DNA of 64,000 nucleotides from Tricholoma matsutake (lineage: Eukaryota > Basidiomycota > Agaricomycetes > Agaricales > Tricholomataceae). Made by a program: the position numbers and the translations under genes. Below, piece by piece: positions 23,188 through 34,002 of the stretch. The notes under the pieces were generated by a model, which searched no databases, was not told the DNA's origin, and saw nothing but the letters and a program-made list of their open reading frames with translations. Location: NCBI GenBank assembly GCA_026075535.2, contig AP026539.1:6138001-6202000 (forward strand). Direction: 5' to 3'. Each line of letters opens with the position of its first letter. Within the stretch, counting starts at the first letter, position 1.

Positions 23188-25210
23188 ATGATACATAATA
23201 CTAGATGTACTGGCTGTCCAGAGGAATATCACAAATTTGCAGATGTCTTTAACAAACAAAAAGCTGACACCCTTCCTTCACACTGTCCCTATGACCCCAA
23301 GATAGAGATGGAGGATAATGCTCCCCCACCTCCAGGTCACAAGTACTCCCTCTCTCCCTCTGAGCTCAAGGCCCTCTGAATATTCATTGAAGAAAATGTT
23401 CGCTTGGGCTTCATCTGCCCCTCCAAATCCCCTCACAGCACTCCTATACTCTTTGTCAAGAAAAAGGATGGAAGTCTCCAACTGTGTGTCGACTACTGGG
23501 AACTCAACCGCATCTCAAAGAAGGACCGCTACCCACTTCCACTAATCTTGGATCTCCTGGACTCTCTGGGTAAAGCTCGCATGTTCACCAAAATTGACCT
23601 ATGGCATGCCTATCACTTAGTTTGCATCACTGAGGGAGATGAGTGGAAAACCACTTTCTGCACATGTTACAGCTCTTTCAAATGGCTGGTGGTTCCATTT
23701 GGGCTTACCAATGCACCTGCAGCTTTCCAGTACTTCATGAACGACATCTTCAGTGACCTTCTAGATGTCAATGTCATTGTCTACCTCGATGATATCCTAA
23801 TCTACTCCAATGACATGAGTCAACATAAGGCTCACATCAAGGAAGTTCTTCAGAGACTCCAGAAAAATGGGCTCTATGCTGCTCCACAGAAATGCAAGTT
23901 CCACAAAGACAGTGTGGAATACTTGGGGTTCATCCTCTCTCCTGATGGGCTCTGGATGTCCAAAGACAAAGTCAAAACCATCCTTGACTGGCCTGAACCT
24001 CAAAAGGTTAAGGATATCCAATCCTTCCTTGGATTTTTCAACTTCTACCAATGCTTATCCACGGATACTCTGACATTGTCATCCCTCTCACCAGACTTAC
24101 TCGGAAGCACACACCATGGGATTTTGGCAAGAAATGTCAAGAAGCCTTCCACAAATTAAAAGAAGAATTCACCCATGCCCCCATACTCACTCAATGGCTA
24201 CCGGACTCCCGCATTATCCTGGAGACTACGCCTTAGCAGCTATCTTTTCCATCTATACCCCGGATGGAGAAATCCACCTGGTTGCATTCCACTCCCACTC
24301 CTTTAACCCAGCTGAATTGAACTATGACACCCATGACAAGGAACTTTTGGCTATCTTCGAGGCCTTCAAACACTGGCAACAGTACCTTGAGTGTTCCAGA
24401 CATCCAGTAGATGTGGTCATGGATCACAAGAACTTGGAATACTTCAGTACCACAAAACTCCTTACTCATTGTCAAGCTTGGTGGTCAGAATACCTCTCAC
24501 AGTTCAACCTCGCCATCTGCTTCTGCCCTGGTAAGCTGGAGGCTAAACCCGATGCACTCACTAGATGCTGGGACATCTACCGCAAAGGGGGAAATAGCAA
24601 CTTTGCCTCAGTAAACCCAAGCAATTTCCATCCAGTCTTTACTCAAGAACAACTCACATCCTCCCTCCAAGCCACTTTTCTTGCTACTCCTATCATCCGA
24701 CAAGCTGTTCTCATGGATATTGAAAAACTCCACAACAATATCCGATCCTCACTCCCTCATGATCCCATTTCCTCTTCACACCTTCCATCACCATCTGCTC
24801 CAAATTGGTCTCTAGATGACAGCAGACTTCTCTGCCAGTTCAACCTCAGACCTCCATCTTAAAGTCTTACAATACAAGTATGACCATATTCTCTCAGGTC
24901 ACTATGGACAAAACAAGACCCTTCAACTCATCTGATGCGATTATGTTTGGCCCAACCTCCACACCTTTGTGCAGGACTTTTGCAAGTCTTGTACTACATG
25001 CAAATGCTCCAAATTGCCCCGACACAAGCCTTACAGATTTTTGAAACAACTTCCAGTTCTGGAAAGGCCTTGGAACTCAATCTCAATGGACTTCATTGAA
25101 CAATTACCAGATTCCAATGACACACTGCCATTCTAGTCATCGTAGCCTGACTCTCCAAACAGGGCATCTTCATCCCCACCGTAAACAAAAATACAGCTCA
25201 AGAACTTGCT
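23188..25210 (+). pseudogene. gypsy2 RT, RNase H and N-terminal integrase
   Basis: The plus-strand polyprotein fragment begins EEYHKFADVFNKQKADTLP. RT shows [50 protein letters not shown] and the intact catalytic [10 protein letters not shown] (about 23779-23808). After a frame change near 24060 RNase H follows (NYDTHDKELLAIFEAFKHW, VVMDHKNLEYF, 24320-24440) and continues to WSLDDSRLLC. Integrase finger remnants run to FIPTVNKNTAQELAN at 25210. A TGA at 23377 replaces an expected Arg. Later frameshifts disable it. Confidence 0.85.
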
Positions 25211-25213
25211 AAT

Positions 25214-25367
25214 GAGATAAATAACCTGAAACCATTTTATCAAATTGGAAATGAGGGAATTTCACCTCTAGGCAGTGCTGCTGATAGGAGGTGGGCTGTG
25301 ATGCAAGGTGGCCGGGAAGGGGGCCGGAAAACAATCAGAAATCCAGTTGAGAGAATCAGTCTTGACA
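25214..25367 (-). repeat. gypsy2 3' LTR, first part, carried in the inverted segment
   Basis: It matches 37257-37410 in the same orientation, from GATAAATAACCTGAAAC to AATCAGTCTTGACA. Because it lies inside the inverted piece, its orientation is opposite to the remainder of the same LTR at 27296-27729. A purine tract (minus-strand AAAGAGGGAAATAC) adjoins its TGTCAAG start. Confidence 0.8.
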
Positions 25368-25508
25368 GTATTTCCCTCTTTGTGCTGAGCCTACAAGGCA
25401 CATGAAGGTTTGAATCCAAATCAGGGAATTATTTCCTTGTTGATTTTGTTGGGGTTCCCAGGTCTTCCTACAACCACCACCATCACTCCACTACCCCCTT
25501 TGACACAG

Positions 25509-26330
25509 ATGTCTTCCATCCCCTCGTATGCAGAAAAGATAGCAGCCATCAAGGCCCAGCAGGAGCAATTGATGGAAGAGCTCCGGTTGGAAGAAGAGGC
25601 CAGGGAGGCTGAGGAGCACCAAGCAGCAGAGGAGGCTGCCAGGGTGGAGCCTGCTAGGGTGGAGGAACAGAAAAAGACCACTGCCGCCAAGAGGGCAGAA
25701 AAGAAGTGGAAAGCCAGAGAGGTGGAGCCCAAAGAGGCTGAGGGAAGTGCCTCCCCCAAGAAGAAGGCGAAAGGAAAGGCATGGGCAGAGGTGCCCAAAA
25801 CTGAGGTCCCTGTGTGGCTACACGCTGCCATTCCATGTAAAAGGTGAGTCACCCTTTATTCTCATTGCACTTCCATGCTGACTTCTAGTAGATGTTCTAA
25901 CCAGAAGTTGTCGTGTTTCCGGGTGGGAACCCAGGGTTGCGCATGCAAGCCTTGTATGAAGGCAAAGCACAAGTGCGAGGAGGTGGTATGGGAGGGGCAG
26001 GAGTTGCTGGGAGGATCAGGGCTGGGGAGCAACAAGGGGGTGATGGAGTTGCTTAGGGAGTTGGTGGGGGCAGTAAAAGGAATGAAGAAAGAATTGTGGG
26101 AGCTCTGGGAGCTCCGGTTATAAGTGAGGGTGTACTGGGCATTCAAGATACAATGTTGGAGATCCAAGGGGCATTGGATCCAGAGTGGAGGCAGAAGTGG
26201 AGGAAGAGGAGGAGGATGAAGAGGAGGAGGAGTTCAAGGTGCAAGGGGAGCTGCTGGGACTCGCAGAAGAAGCAGAGGGTGAGGGAGTGGGGGAGGAGCA
26301 GGGATCAGGTGGAAATCCAGAATTACTTTA
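25509..26330 (+). pseudogene. Antisense Cys-cluster gene of gypsy2 (aORF2)
   Basis: This gene lies between the chromodomain and the LTR, on the strand opposite to the adjacent integrase. The N-terminal part is an Ala/Glu/Lys-rich coiled coil (EKIAAIKAQQEQLMEELRLE). A 48-nt intron (25844-25891, GTGAGT...TAG) splits the first CxxC: spliced, it reads CKRCSNQKLSC, then CACKPCMKAKHKC (C-x2-C-x6-C-x8-C-x1-C-x2-C-x6-C). The segment after it, MELLRELVGAVKGMKKELWE, is again coiled-coil-like. A one-base shift near 26110 moves reading into ISEGVLGIQDTMLEIQGAL. The arrangement parallels aORF1 in gypsy1. The function is unknown; nucleic-acid binding is an inference. Confidence 0.65.
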
Positions 26331-27299
26331 GATTTTTTTTTTTGAATGGATGAGAATCTTGTTTTGAAATGAAGGGGTGTTAAGTGGAAAGAGGTCTGGG
26401 TTTCCCCAGGTAATGAGTTCCTGGGCGTGATCAAGTTCCATAGCTGGAAGCCAGGAGGTTTCTTCATCGGTCCTTGGTAACCTTCCCACTACACAAAATA
26501 GAGTAACTTGCATCGGCAGCAGTTGTCGATCTTTGAGTCAAGGATTTCCACAATCTCATACTCCAGTTCATTGTCTATAATGACCAGAGGAGGTGGAGGT
26601 TGGGTACAATTAGGAATTGTGTTGGGGTGTCCTCTTCCAGTTGGGAGAGATGGAATACTGGGTGGACAGCCTGGAGGTGATCCAGAAGTTGAAGGGTAAC
26701 CAAGTGGGTACCCAGACAAGCAATGATTTTGAAAGGGCCATAGAACTTCTCTGAGAGTTTCTTAGAGGGTCAAGTAGTGTGTAAGTGTTTGCCTTTGATA
26801 AAAGCATAGTCACTGATTTTGAAGTCAGGAGCAGGAGTGCAGCATTTGTCTGCAGGACCGTGATAGCACTTCTGTGCTTCTGTGAGTTGCTTCCGGAATT
26901 CCCAGTGGAGATCATCAAGGTCGACCACAAAATGGTGTGCGTGTTGTGAGGCTAGTTTGCACTCCAGGAAAACTGTGATGTTTGGGTGGTAACCCTTGTT
27001 GGCAAAGAAGGGTGAAACTCCAGTGGAAGCTGAGGGAGTGTTGTTGTGTGCAAATTCCCCCAAAGGTAGAAGCTGGGACCAGTTATCCTGTTGGTAGTTG
27101 CAGAAGATCTGCAAGTACTGTTTGAGGGTCTGGTTGAGGTGTTCAGTCTGTCCATCGCCTTCTGGATGGTAACCTGAAGTGAAGTGAATTTTCATGTCCA
27201 GGGCTTGCCCAAGAGAGCAGAAGAAATGGGAAATGAACTCAGAACCCCAGTCGCAGGTAATGTGAGATAGAACACCATGCTTGGAGAAGAAAGCCAGTT
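26328..27299 (-). pseudogene. gypsy2 C-terminal integrase and chromodomain (inverted)
   Basis: The integrase core continues with FFSKHGVLSHITCDWGSEFI and IHFTSGYHPEGDGQTEHLNQ (about 27120-27290), then NWSQLLPLGEFAHNNTPSA and the C-terminal AQKCYHGPADK region. The chromodomain follows: LEYEIVEILDSKI, CKLLYFV and ETSWLPAMELDHAQELI (about 26415-26580). It completes the integrase that breaks off at 25210 on the plus strand. The two halves together give one integrase with no large gap, which is the main evidence for the inversion. Confidence 0.85.
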
Positions 27300-27729
27300 T
27301 GCAATTATCACAGCCTCAAAAACTCCTATCGCCTCTGGCGTTTAGTATTTAAGCTAGCTACTTTTGTCTTGTATTAGCAGTTTGTAAATCAACCAAGTCT
27401 CCCACTTAATTCCATCCCAATTATGCTCCAATCACTCTCTTAAGTCTATCTTGAACCTTTGCTCATCCTCTCCAGAAAATCTCTGGACCTCTGATCATCC
27501 TCCTTACCCTTGTCTTGAGATTAGGACACTTGACGAGGAGAAGGGCGCAAGTTCTTATAAGTTGAAGCCAAGTCCTTTCTGTTCCCCCACTTGGTATGGC
27601 ACATCAAGTAAACCCTGCCCCAGATTTCTGTAGGGTTCCCTGCCTTGCTCGATCCACCCTCAGCAACTTCTATTGTCCAGGTACTACCGGAAATCCAATG
27701 ACTTCCTCCCTCCACCTCAGCACTTAACA
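27296..27729 (+). repeat. gypsy2 3' LTR, second part
   Basis: It is the inverted complement of 36816-37253, from TTTGCAATTATCACAGCCTC to CACTTAACA. With 25214-25367 it makes up a full-length LTR equivalent. The CAAGT target duplication follows directly. Confidence 0.85.
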
Positions 27730-27734
27730 CAAGT

Positions 27735-28660
27735 ACTGTGCTGGGTCAGAAAGTGGGCCATTCTGTGTAGTGGGCCATTCTGTAATTTATGAGCCTTGTA
27801 GAGTACCAAATGCTATTGTGTTGGGATGAATGACAAGAACTACATTGAGTGTTGCCTCCAACAGCCACTTCAATGGCTGCAGCAACTCTTTGCTGAGTAA
27901 TAGGCAGGTTATTGTTGCCAATCTGAGAATTTGCCTAATTTGGTAACATCAATGGCATGCCCAAATGCAGTAGCCACTGCCTTGCAGATGCAATTCCAAA
28001 CTGAATCCTTTGAAACCTCGCATCTTAGCTGGATCTACATTTGTCTCACTGATTTGCTTCCCTTCAATCATTGCTTCCATATAATTGCATGGCTACTGGG
28101 TAGTTTCCCTTGTCAATCTTTCATGGCCTACTCTGCTTTGCATTTTGTATGGGCTGCCTTGATCAACACATGTCAGTTTCAGATGACAAGATGTGTCCAT
28201 GACCTTTGGTAGTCATCTTCATATCAACCTAATGTTTCATTAACAGCTGTTATTATATTTTTAGTGAATTTATTCACACCTCTATGCACTCCGTTACATC
28301 TGTATGCACTTTTTCAACATGCTAGCTTATGGGATTTGTTATGGGAATGGGAGGCACAGGGATGTCAAAGCTTTACTGCAGGTGGGTGAATTAGGGCTTT
28401 TTTTAATTGTCTGAACCATTCTCATGTTATCCACTCAGCAGAATGTTGCACCAATGCTGCCAACATTCACACTCCTTCCACACTATGCCAATATCTGCCC
28501 ACCTGCCTACCTCATGTCCAGTATCTAGAATCTGCCAATATATCAATGGTTTTACTGTTTTCAACTGAGTGGTACTGTATTGAAGTCAGGAGTAAGCTCT
28601 AAGTGATGATGCCCTACAATGATCCTAGCCCAACCTAAACTTAAACCATACCCTCTCAAA
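27735..28660. other. Intergenic, no gene recognised
   Basis: About 925 bases with only broken open frames on both strands. A 23-base GTGGGCCATTCTGT-like duplication lies near 27762-27785. I cannot assign a family, and no terminal repeats are seen. This should be the 3' flank of the original gypsy2 insertion. Confidence 0.4.
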
Positions 28661-30645
28661 ATGCCAGTTTCCATCTCAACTCCTGAGGATAGTCTCACCT
28701 GACCACAAGAGGAACACATTCAATTGGCTGAGGCTGTGATTCAACAATCAGGTACAGAACCCAATGGTGACCCACACTACTCTGTGCATCAAGCAGAACA
28801 CAATTTTGGTATTCTAAGATCTTCCCTTGGCTGCCGTTTGCAAGGTATGTGGTATTGTACACAGTGATTTTGTGTTGCTGAAATTTTCTAGGAGGGAAGA
28901 GCTGTCACAAGGCACATGTTGGTGAACAACTCCTCACTGAAGCCCAGGAGGAAATCTTAGCCAAATGGGTCAAAATTCAAGGCCATTGTGGTATACCCAT
29001 GACATACGCCAGTGTGCCAATGCAATTTCTGGTAAACAAGTTGGGGAATCATGGCCAAAACGGTTCTGCAGGTGCCATCCTAGTTTAAAGATGAAGAAGA
29101 CAACAGCCTTGGAGAAAGCATGTGCAAATGCACTGAATCAATTCACTGTTAATGAGTTCTTTGATATGCTCACTGATGTGATGAAGGAATTTAATATTCT
29201 GCCCAAGAATCTCTACAATATGGATGAAAAGGGTATACAACTTGGGATTGGTGTGAGAATCACTGCCATGATTGATTGTGATCAACAGACTGTTTATTTG
29301 ATTGAGGATGGAAACAGGGATCTTGTCACAGTTATTGAGACCATCTGTGCTGATGGTTCTGTTCTTCACCCTTCCATGATATTCCAGGGTCAATAATGAA
29401 ACTCAGAGCGGGGTTGCGACAATCCTTGTAATGCAAGGTTCAAATCATTAATATTTTAGCTCTACAGATCAATCTTACATATTTGCCCACAGCATATCCA
29501 TCTCTCCAAACAGTTGGACTGACCAAGAGCTGGGCTCTGTGTGGCTTTGGTCCAATTTCAATCCTGCAACACAAGACAAAGCTGTGGGACAGTATTGCCT
29601 TTTGATCTTGGACAGCCATAACTTGCATTGCACATTCACGTTCTGCAAGTATGCTATGGATAAGAAGATCATAGTCATATGTCTTCTCTTGCACACAACA
29701 CATGCCCTTCAGCCATGTGATGTTGGTGCTTTTGGACCTCTTGCACAGTCATGGAAGCAAGAGGTGATGCTCGCATCCCAGTCTCTTATTGCAATCAGAA
29801 GAGATAATCTATTAGCTTATTACTATGCTGCACACTGAAGACTACGACTATTCAATCAGCCTTCTGAAGAACTGGAATATGGCCACTAGATTGACATGTG
29901 ATTCCTCTTTCCATCAAAGACTACAACTACACAGGCTGCACAGCCCATTCCTGCACATCTCCCTTCTATCCTAGTGCTGACACCCACTCCAACTCCAACT
30001 CCCTCAGCTGCAGCGACAACTACACTTCACCATGATGCTGTTATGCTTGAGATGACACCTGTTGAAGAATTGTCAGATGATGAGAAGGAACCAATGGAAC
30101 AATATCACATTGAAGTTCCACCACTGCTTCCAGGTACTTCATCTCGGCAGGTACTTTAGGCCAAGAACACAATGCTATGAGACATTATCATCCAGGCAGG
30201 TATTGCTCTGGAAGAGGACTATGCACAGATGAAACTTATGGACCTGGAGAATGAGAGACTGAGAAAGTGAGCATTTGAGAAGGAAAAGAGAAAGCCAAGA
30301 ACAAACAAAGCTTGGGACAAGCACAACATATGACAGCTGCTGAAAACCTGGACTTGCTTGCTTGACAGGACTGGGAGAGTCAGATGAAAGATGTATTTAA
30401 AGAGGTGGCACCACAGTTCAGAGTTCTGAAGAAGAGCATTACAAGGAGATCAAGAAAGCAAAGAAAGTGGCTGAGCATGAGGCAAAGAAAGCTGAGCACG
30501 AGGCAAAGAAAGCTGAGCACGAGGCAAAGAAAGCTGAGCACGAGGCAAAGAAAGCTGAGCACGAGGCAAAGAAAGCTGAGCACGAGGCAAAGAAGGTTGC
30601 CGCAGCTGCAGAAAGGACAGTAAGGGCTTGTGGTCACACTAGAGG
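28661..30645 (+). pseudogene. pogo/Fot1-like (DDE_1) transposase
   Basis: A Tc1/mariner-superfamily transposase of pogo type. An N-terminal helix-turn-helix region runs from IQLAEAVIQQSG to SLGCRLQG (28700-28845). The CENP-B-like segment with HVGEQLLTEAQEEILAKWVK and SGKQVGESWPKRF lies at 28910-29070. The catalytic core follows: YNMDEKGIQLGIG (first Asp, 29215-29255), LLILDSHNLHCTF (second Asp, about 29600-29640) and ALQPCDVGAFGPLAQSW (third acidic residue as Asp, about 29710-29755), giving D-D-D. A 30-kDa-scale charged tail with a 21-bp minisatellite ends it. Frame changes at about 28900 and 29400, and TGA near 28700 at an expected Arg, mark it as dead. No terminal repeats were identified. 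Confidence 0.8.
30472..30597 (+). repeat. 21-bp coding minisatellite
   Basis: Six copies of GAGGCAAAGAAAGCTGAGCAC, encoding the heptad EAKKAEH, sit in the tail of the pogo-like transposase. Copies are almost identical, suggesting recent expansion or continuing slippage. The heptad would form a charged helix. Confidence 0.9.
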
Positions 30646-32266
30646 TAAGGTAGGGGACATCAAAACCCAACGAGCACTGCCACTTGGTGCATAGCCATAT
30701 TCCCATGGCCAAAATCGTGTTTGCGTCAAAAAGAAAAAACTGTGTCTACCAGGCTTGTTGAGGCTGTAGACAGTATATAATACTAGATAGAGTATCAGAG
30801 GTAATTAACTACTATATGATATTAAGCCTTCCCCGCAGCTTCTAATGTTTCCATGATGTTGTTTGGTAACACTCAATGGCCATGGTACTTTCTATTGGCC
30901 CAGACTGCTTGAGGACCATTGAGGCCCTTCCGATATGCATCCACAAAATGTGCTGAATGATTAGCAAACCTGATTGATAAGAAACTGCAAGTCAGCAATT
31001 TGATCAAATATAATTTCAAAATCCATACCTTTGGATCTGCAACAATGGGATGTCATCGAGGCATGCTGCTACTTGCTTTTCCATCTCATCCATTTTCTTG
31101 AGTCGTGGCCCGGACCTGTACAGTAGCTTTACAACCCCCCAATACTGCTCAATGTAGTTTAATTCACAATGGAATTTGGGGTAAAAGCTGCAGAGGTGAC
31201 CACGCGCTGTGATGACTTCTTCAAGATGAGACTTCACACAGGTAAAGTCTGATTGATTGAAAAGGATGTGATGGCAGCAGCAGTCTGTTGCTCCATTGGT
31301 GCATTTGAAATCCTTGCATTCCGCATTGAGAGGTTTGCCATTGTCTTGCAACTGAAACAGCCCATGCTCTTCAAGGACAACTTTCATGGACCGCCCAGAC
31401 ATGGAGTCCAACCCAACTTTGGGTTTTTCACCATCTTGCGAGCACTCAGTGCATCCGGTGCTTGTTTCTGGTGTGATGTAGCATTATCAAATAAAAATAA
31501 AGCCCTCTTGAGGCCATGAGTTTTGTCTTCAAAAATATCCATGCTGAGCTCCACTTGCTGAATGAGGCCATCATGTCAAAGTAGCCATCTCAATTTTTGC
31601 CCACTTTGAAGGTTACACATGAAGTTCTGAATGAATCCAAAGGTGAGCAAATGTAAAACATGTGAAGAAAGGAATCCTACTCACACACCATTGTGCTCCA
31701 GCTCACCCCATTCTTGTGTCAGCATTCCCAAAATCATTAATGAAGGCCCTTTGGCTGCTTTGCATCAGCATGGTCCCATTTGGTTCAGCGCCGATTGTAC
31801 ATGGTGAATGTGCTCTCATCTTGGGTAATTTCAATGAGAGGGAGGATTCCAGTGGCAAGATCAACACCAGTTGTGTGAGTAAGGACATTGCCATCTCGAT
31901 CGTAAGTCGACATCAATTTGGAGTACTCTGTCATGTGAGCTAAAAAACCTTTCCAATATTCAACAACATCTCCGCATTTGTGGCCATCAATATACATTCC
32001 TTTGGTGGCCTTTCCATATCTCCACTCCATCGCATGGAGCCATTGCTGACCAGTCCATTTTGTGATTCCACTCTTGGTGCCAAGATATCATTTCATCTCT
32101 GTAATCTACACTCCTCCACCTATTCCGATCAGACTCACCGGAGTCCAGTGGATTCTGGTTATTCTGACCAGATTCTGGTTACTCCAGATGCTCAACTTAG
32201 AGTATATACCCTAATGGATAGTCAAATTTCAAGTCTTAAGTTGTCAAAGTGCCTACAAAATATATT

Positions 32267-32359
32267 TGTGCAGAGTAAGGATTGAACTCAAGACATCTTG
32301 ATTAGAGTGATCACATGACAAACCAAACATGTGTGCTTAACCAGTTGAGCCACAGGAGA
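32267..32359 (-). other. tRNA-like module, left side of A'
   Basis: Counterpart of 22489-22580: minus-strand TGGCTCAACTGGTTAAGCAC and GAGTTCAATCC. It reads outward through the left end. Both boxes are fully conserved between A and A' although the surrounding sequence differs at scattered positions. Confidence 0.5.
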
Positions 32360-32444
32360 ATTATTAGTTAGTAATATAATGTTTATTCATGACACTCTAA
32401 TTTTTTTTGAAGTAGTTAAGATCAAATTTTTTTAATTAACCACA

Positions 32445-32715
32445 TCCCTCACATTGAATGTGAGGGAGTGGGCATGATTGTGATTATATACATAAACAAA
32501 CAATCCTCCCTCTCACAAGATGTGAGAGGGAGTTTTATTTATATACATAAAAAGCTAACCCCTCATGCCAAATGCGAGGGGGGAGGTAAAAACATGAAGA
32601 AAAAAATCCCTCCCCCATGCAAAATGGGGGAGGGGGGGCACAATACTAATCAATAATTAAAAGTACAAAAAAAATCCCTCCCCACACAAAGTGCGGGGGA
32701 GGAGGGGACGCAACC
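32445..32715. repeat. Hairpin array in A'
   Basis: Five consecutive C-arm/G-arm units of about 50-60 bases: CCCTCACATTGAATGTGAGGG near 32447-32467, then CCCTCTCACAAGATGTGAGAGGG-type stems, and so on to CCTCCCCACACAAAGTGCGGGGGAGG. Inverted counterpart of 22196-22410. Confidence 0.75.
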
Positions 32716-32724
32716 CTGCTGTTG

Positions 32725-33260
32725 TCTGTCCTTCCACCCATGATCCACCCCATGAGCAGTTGCTCATGAGGCTGGGGGTAGGTGGCTTGTCATCATTGTC
32801 ATTCCACCCAAGATCCACCCCATGAGCAGTTGCTCGTGAGGCTGGGGGTGGGTGGTGCATTGTTGTCTCCTATCCCTGCACCTGGGTGTCATTCCACCCA
32901 TATTCCACCCCACAAGCAGTTGCTCATAAGGCTGGGGGGGGGTGGCTTGTCATCGTTGTCATTCCACCCATGATCCACCCCACGAGCAGTTGCTTGTGAG
33001 GCTGGGGGTGGGTGGTGTGTCATTGTCATCTCCTGTCCCTGTGCCTGGGCATCATTCCACCCACAATCCACCCCACGAGCAGTTGCTCATGAGGCTGGGT
33101 GTGGGTGGTATGTTGTCATTGTCATTCCACCTGCGATCCACCCCATGAGCAGTTGCTCGTGAGGCTGGGGGTGGGTGGTGTGTTGTCATCTCCTATCTGG
33201 GTACCTAGGCATCATTCCACCCCACAAGCAGTTGCTCGTGAGGCTGGGGGTGGGTGGCTT
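32725..33260. repeat. Palindromic minisatellite in A' (about seven units)
   Basis: Units of about 65-90 bp share ATTCCACCC..GATCCACCCC, a near-palindromic GAGCAGTTGCTC core, and GAGGCTGGGGGTGGGTGG. Element A has three. The difference in copy number shows expansion or contraction after the copies diverged. Confidence 0.88.
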
Positions 33261-33930
33261 GTCATTCTTTGTCACTGTCATCCCCCATTTGGATTTCTGT
33301 CTTTTTTTTGGGGGGGGGGAGGAGGGGTTTGGGCATGTCAGTGTGACGTGGCATGTGTACAGGGGTTGGTGGGTGCTTACTAGGCAGGTATCCCCCTTCT
33401 GGGGTCTCCTGGCATCCCTCTGCACCCACCTAGCCCATGTTGACAGCCTCACATCCCATTTGAAAGGGGAAGAGGGGATTGGGTGGCTGTGGGCATGCGC
33501 TGTGCATTTTTCATTGTGCATTTTTCATTGCAACAGGTTGTCCCCAGTAGTATATAGCCTAAAAAGCAATAAATTACAATTAGTTGATTGATAAAATGAA
33601 AATGAAAAATGAAAAAAAACTTATCTATGGCCCAAATGACAATTGCCATTGTTTGGGCCCACATTCTGTCCAGTCGGCTCATTTGAAGGTGGTGGTGATG
33701 GTGGCAGTGGGCATGGGAATGGTGGTGGTGGGTGCGCACACAGTGGTGGTGGTAGAGTGGAGAGGAGGAGGAGGCGGCGTTGGTGACAGTGGTGGTGGTG
33801 GTTGTGAGCTGGCAGTCACATGTCACGTGTCATGTGTATGCATACTTATTAATTATTCCATTAATGGCTGTGATTAACTACGTACCTTGGTTGGGTAATA
33901 AAAGTATTAAATGTATGTAGCAGAATAATT

Positions 33931-34002
33931 GCTTGGTAGCTCAGTGGTTAAGCATGCTGCTATGTGTGCAGACCCAAGGTCGAGTGTTCGATTCTTGTTG
34001 TA
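33931..34002 (+). other. tRNA-like module, right side of A'
   Basis: TAGCTCAGTGGTTAAGCATG is followed by GTGTTCGATTC, matching box A and box B consensus well. Counterpart of 21173-21236 and reading outward through the right end. The anticodon-stem region (GCATGCTGCTATGTGTGCAG) can pair imperfectly. Confidence 0.5.

Larger units (their letters stand above)
23188..27729 (+). mobile_element. gypsy2, 3' part: pol to 3' LTR with an internal inversion
   Basis: Plus-strand Ty3/gypsy pol starts at RT and runs to mid-integrase at about 25210. There the sequence switches abruptly into LTR. The rest of integrase appears on the minus strand ending at about 27299, next to the remainder of the LTR on the plus strand. 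Re-inverting about 25210-27299 would give RT, RNase H, integrase, chromodomain, opposite-strand gene, then one continuous LTR of the same structure as 36816-37410. CAAGT follows the LTR end (27730-27734) and also precedes the 5' LTR (complement at 37411-37415). Confidence 0.75.

Noticed and set aside
21173..34002. tRNA-like modules as functional tRNA genes
   Set aside because: Box A and box B are good but I could not form a full cloverleaf with an acceptor stem, and the modules recur inside transposon copies.
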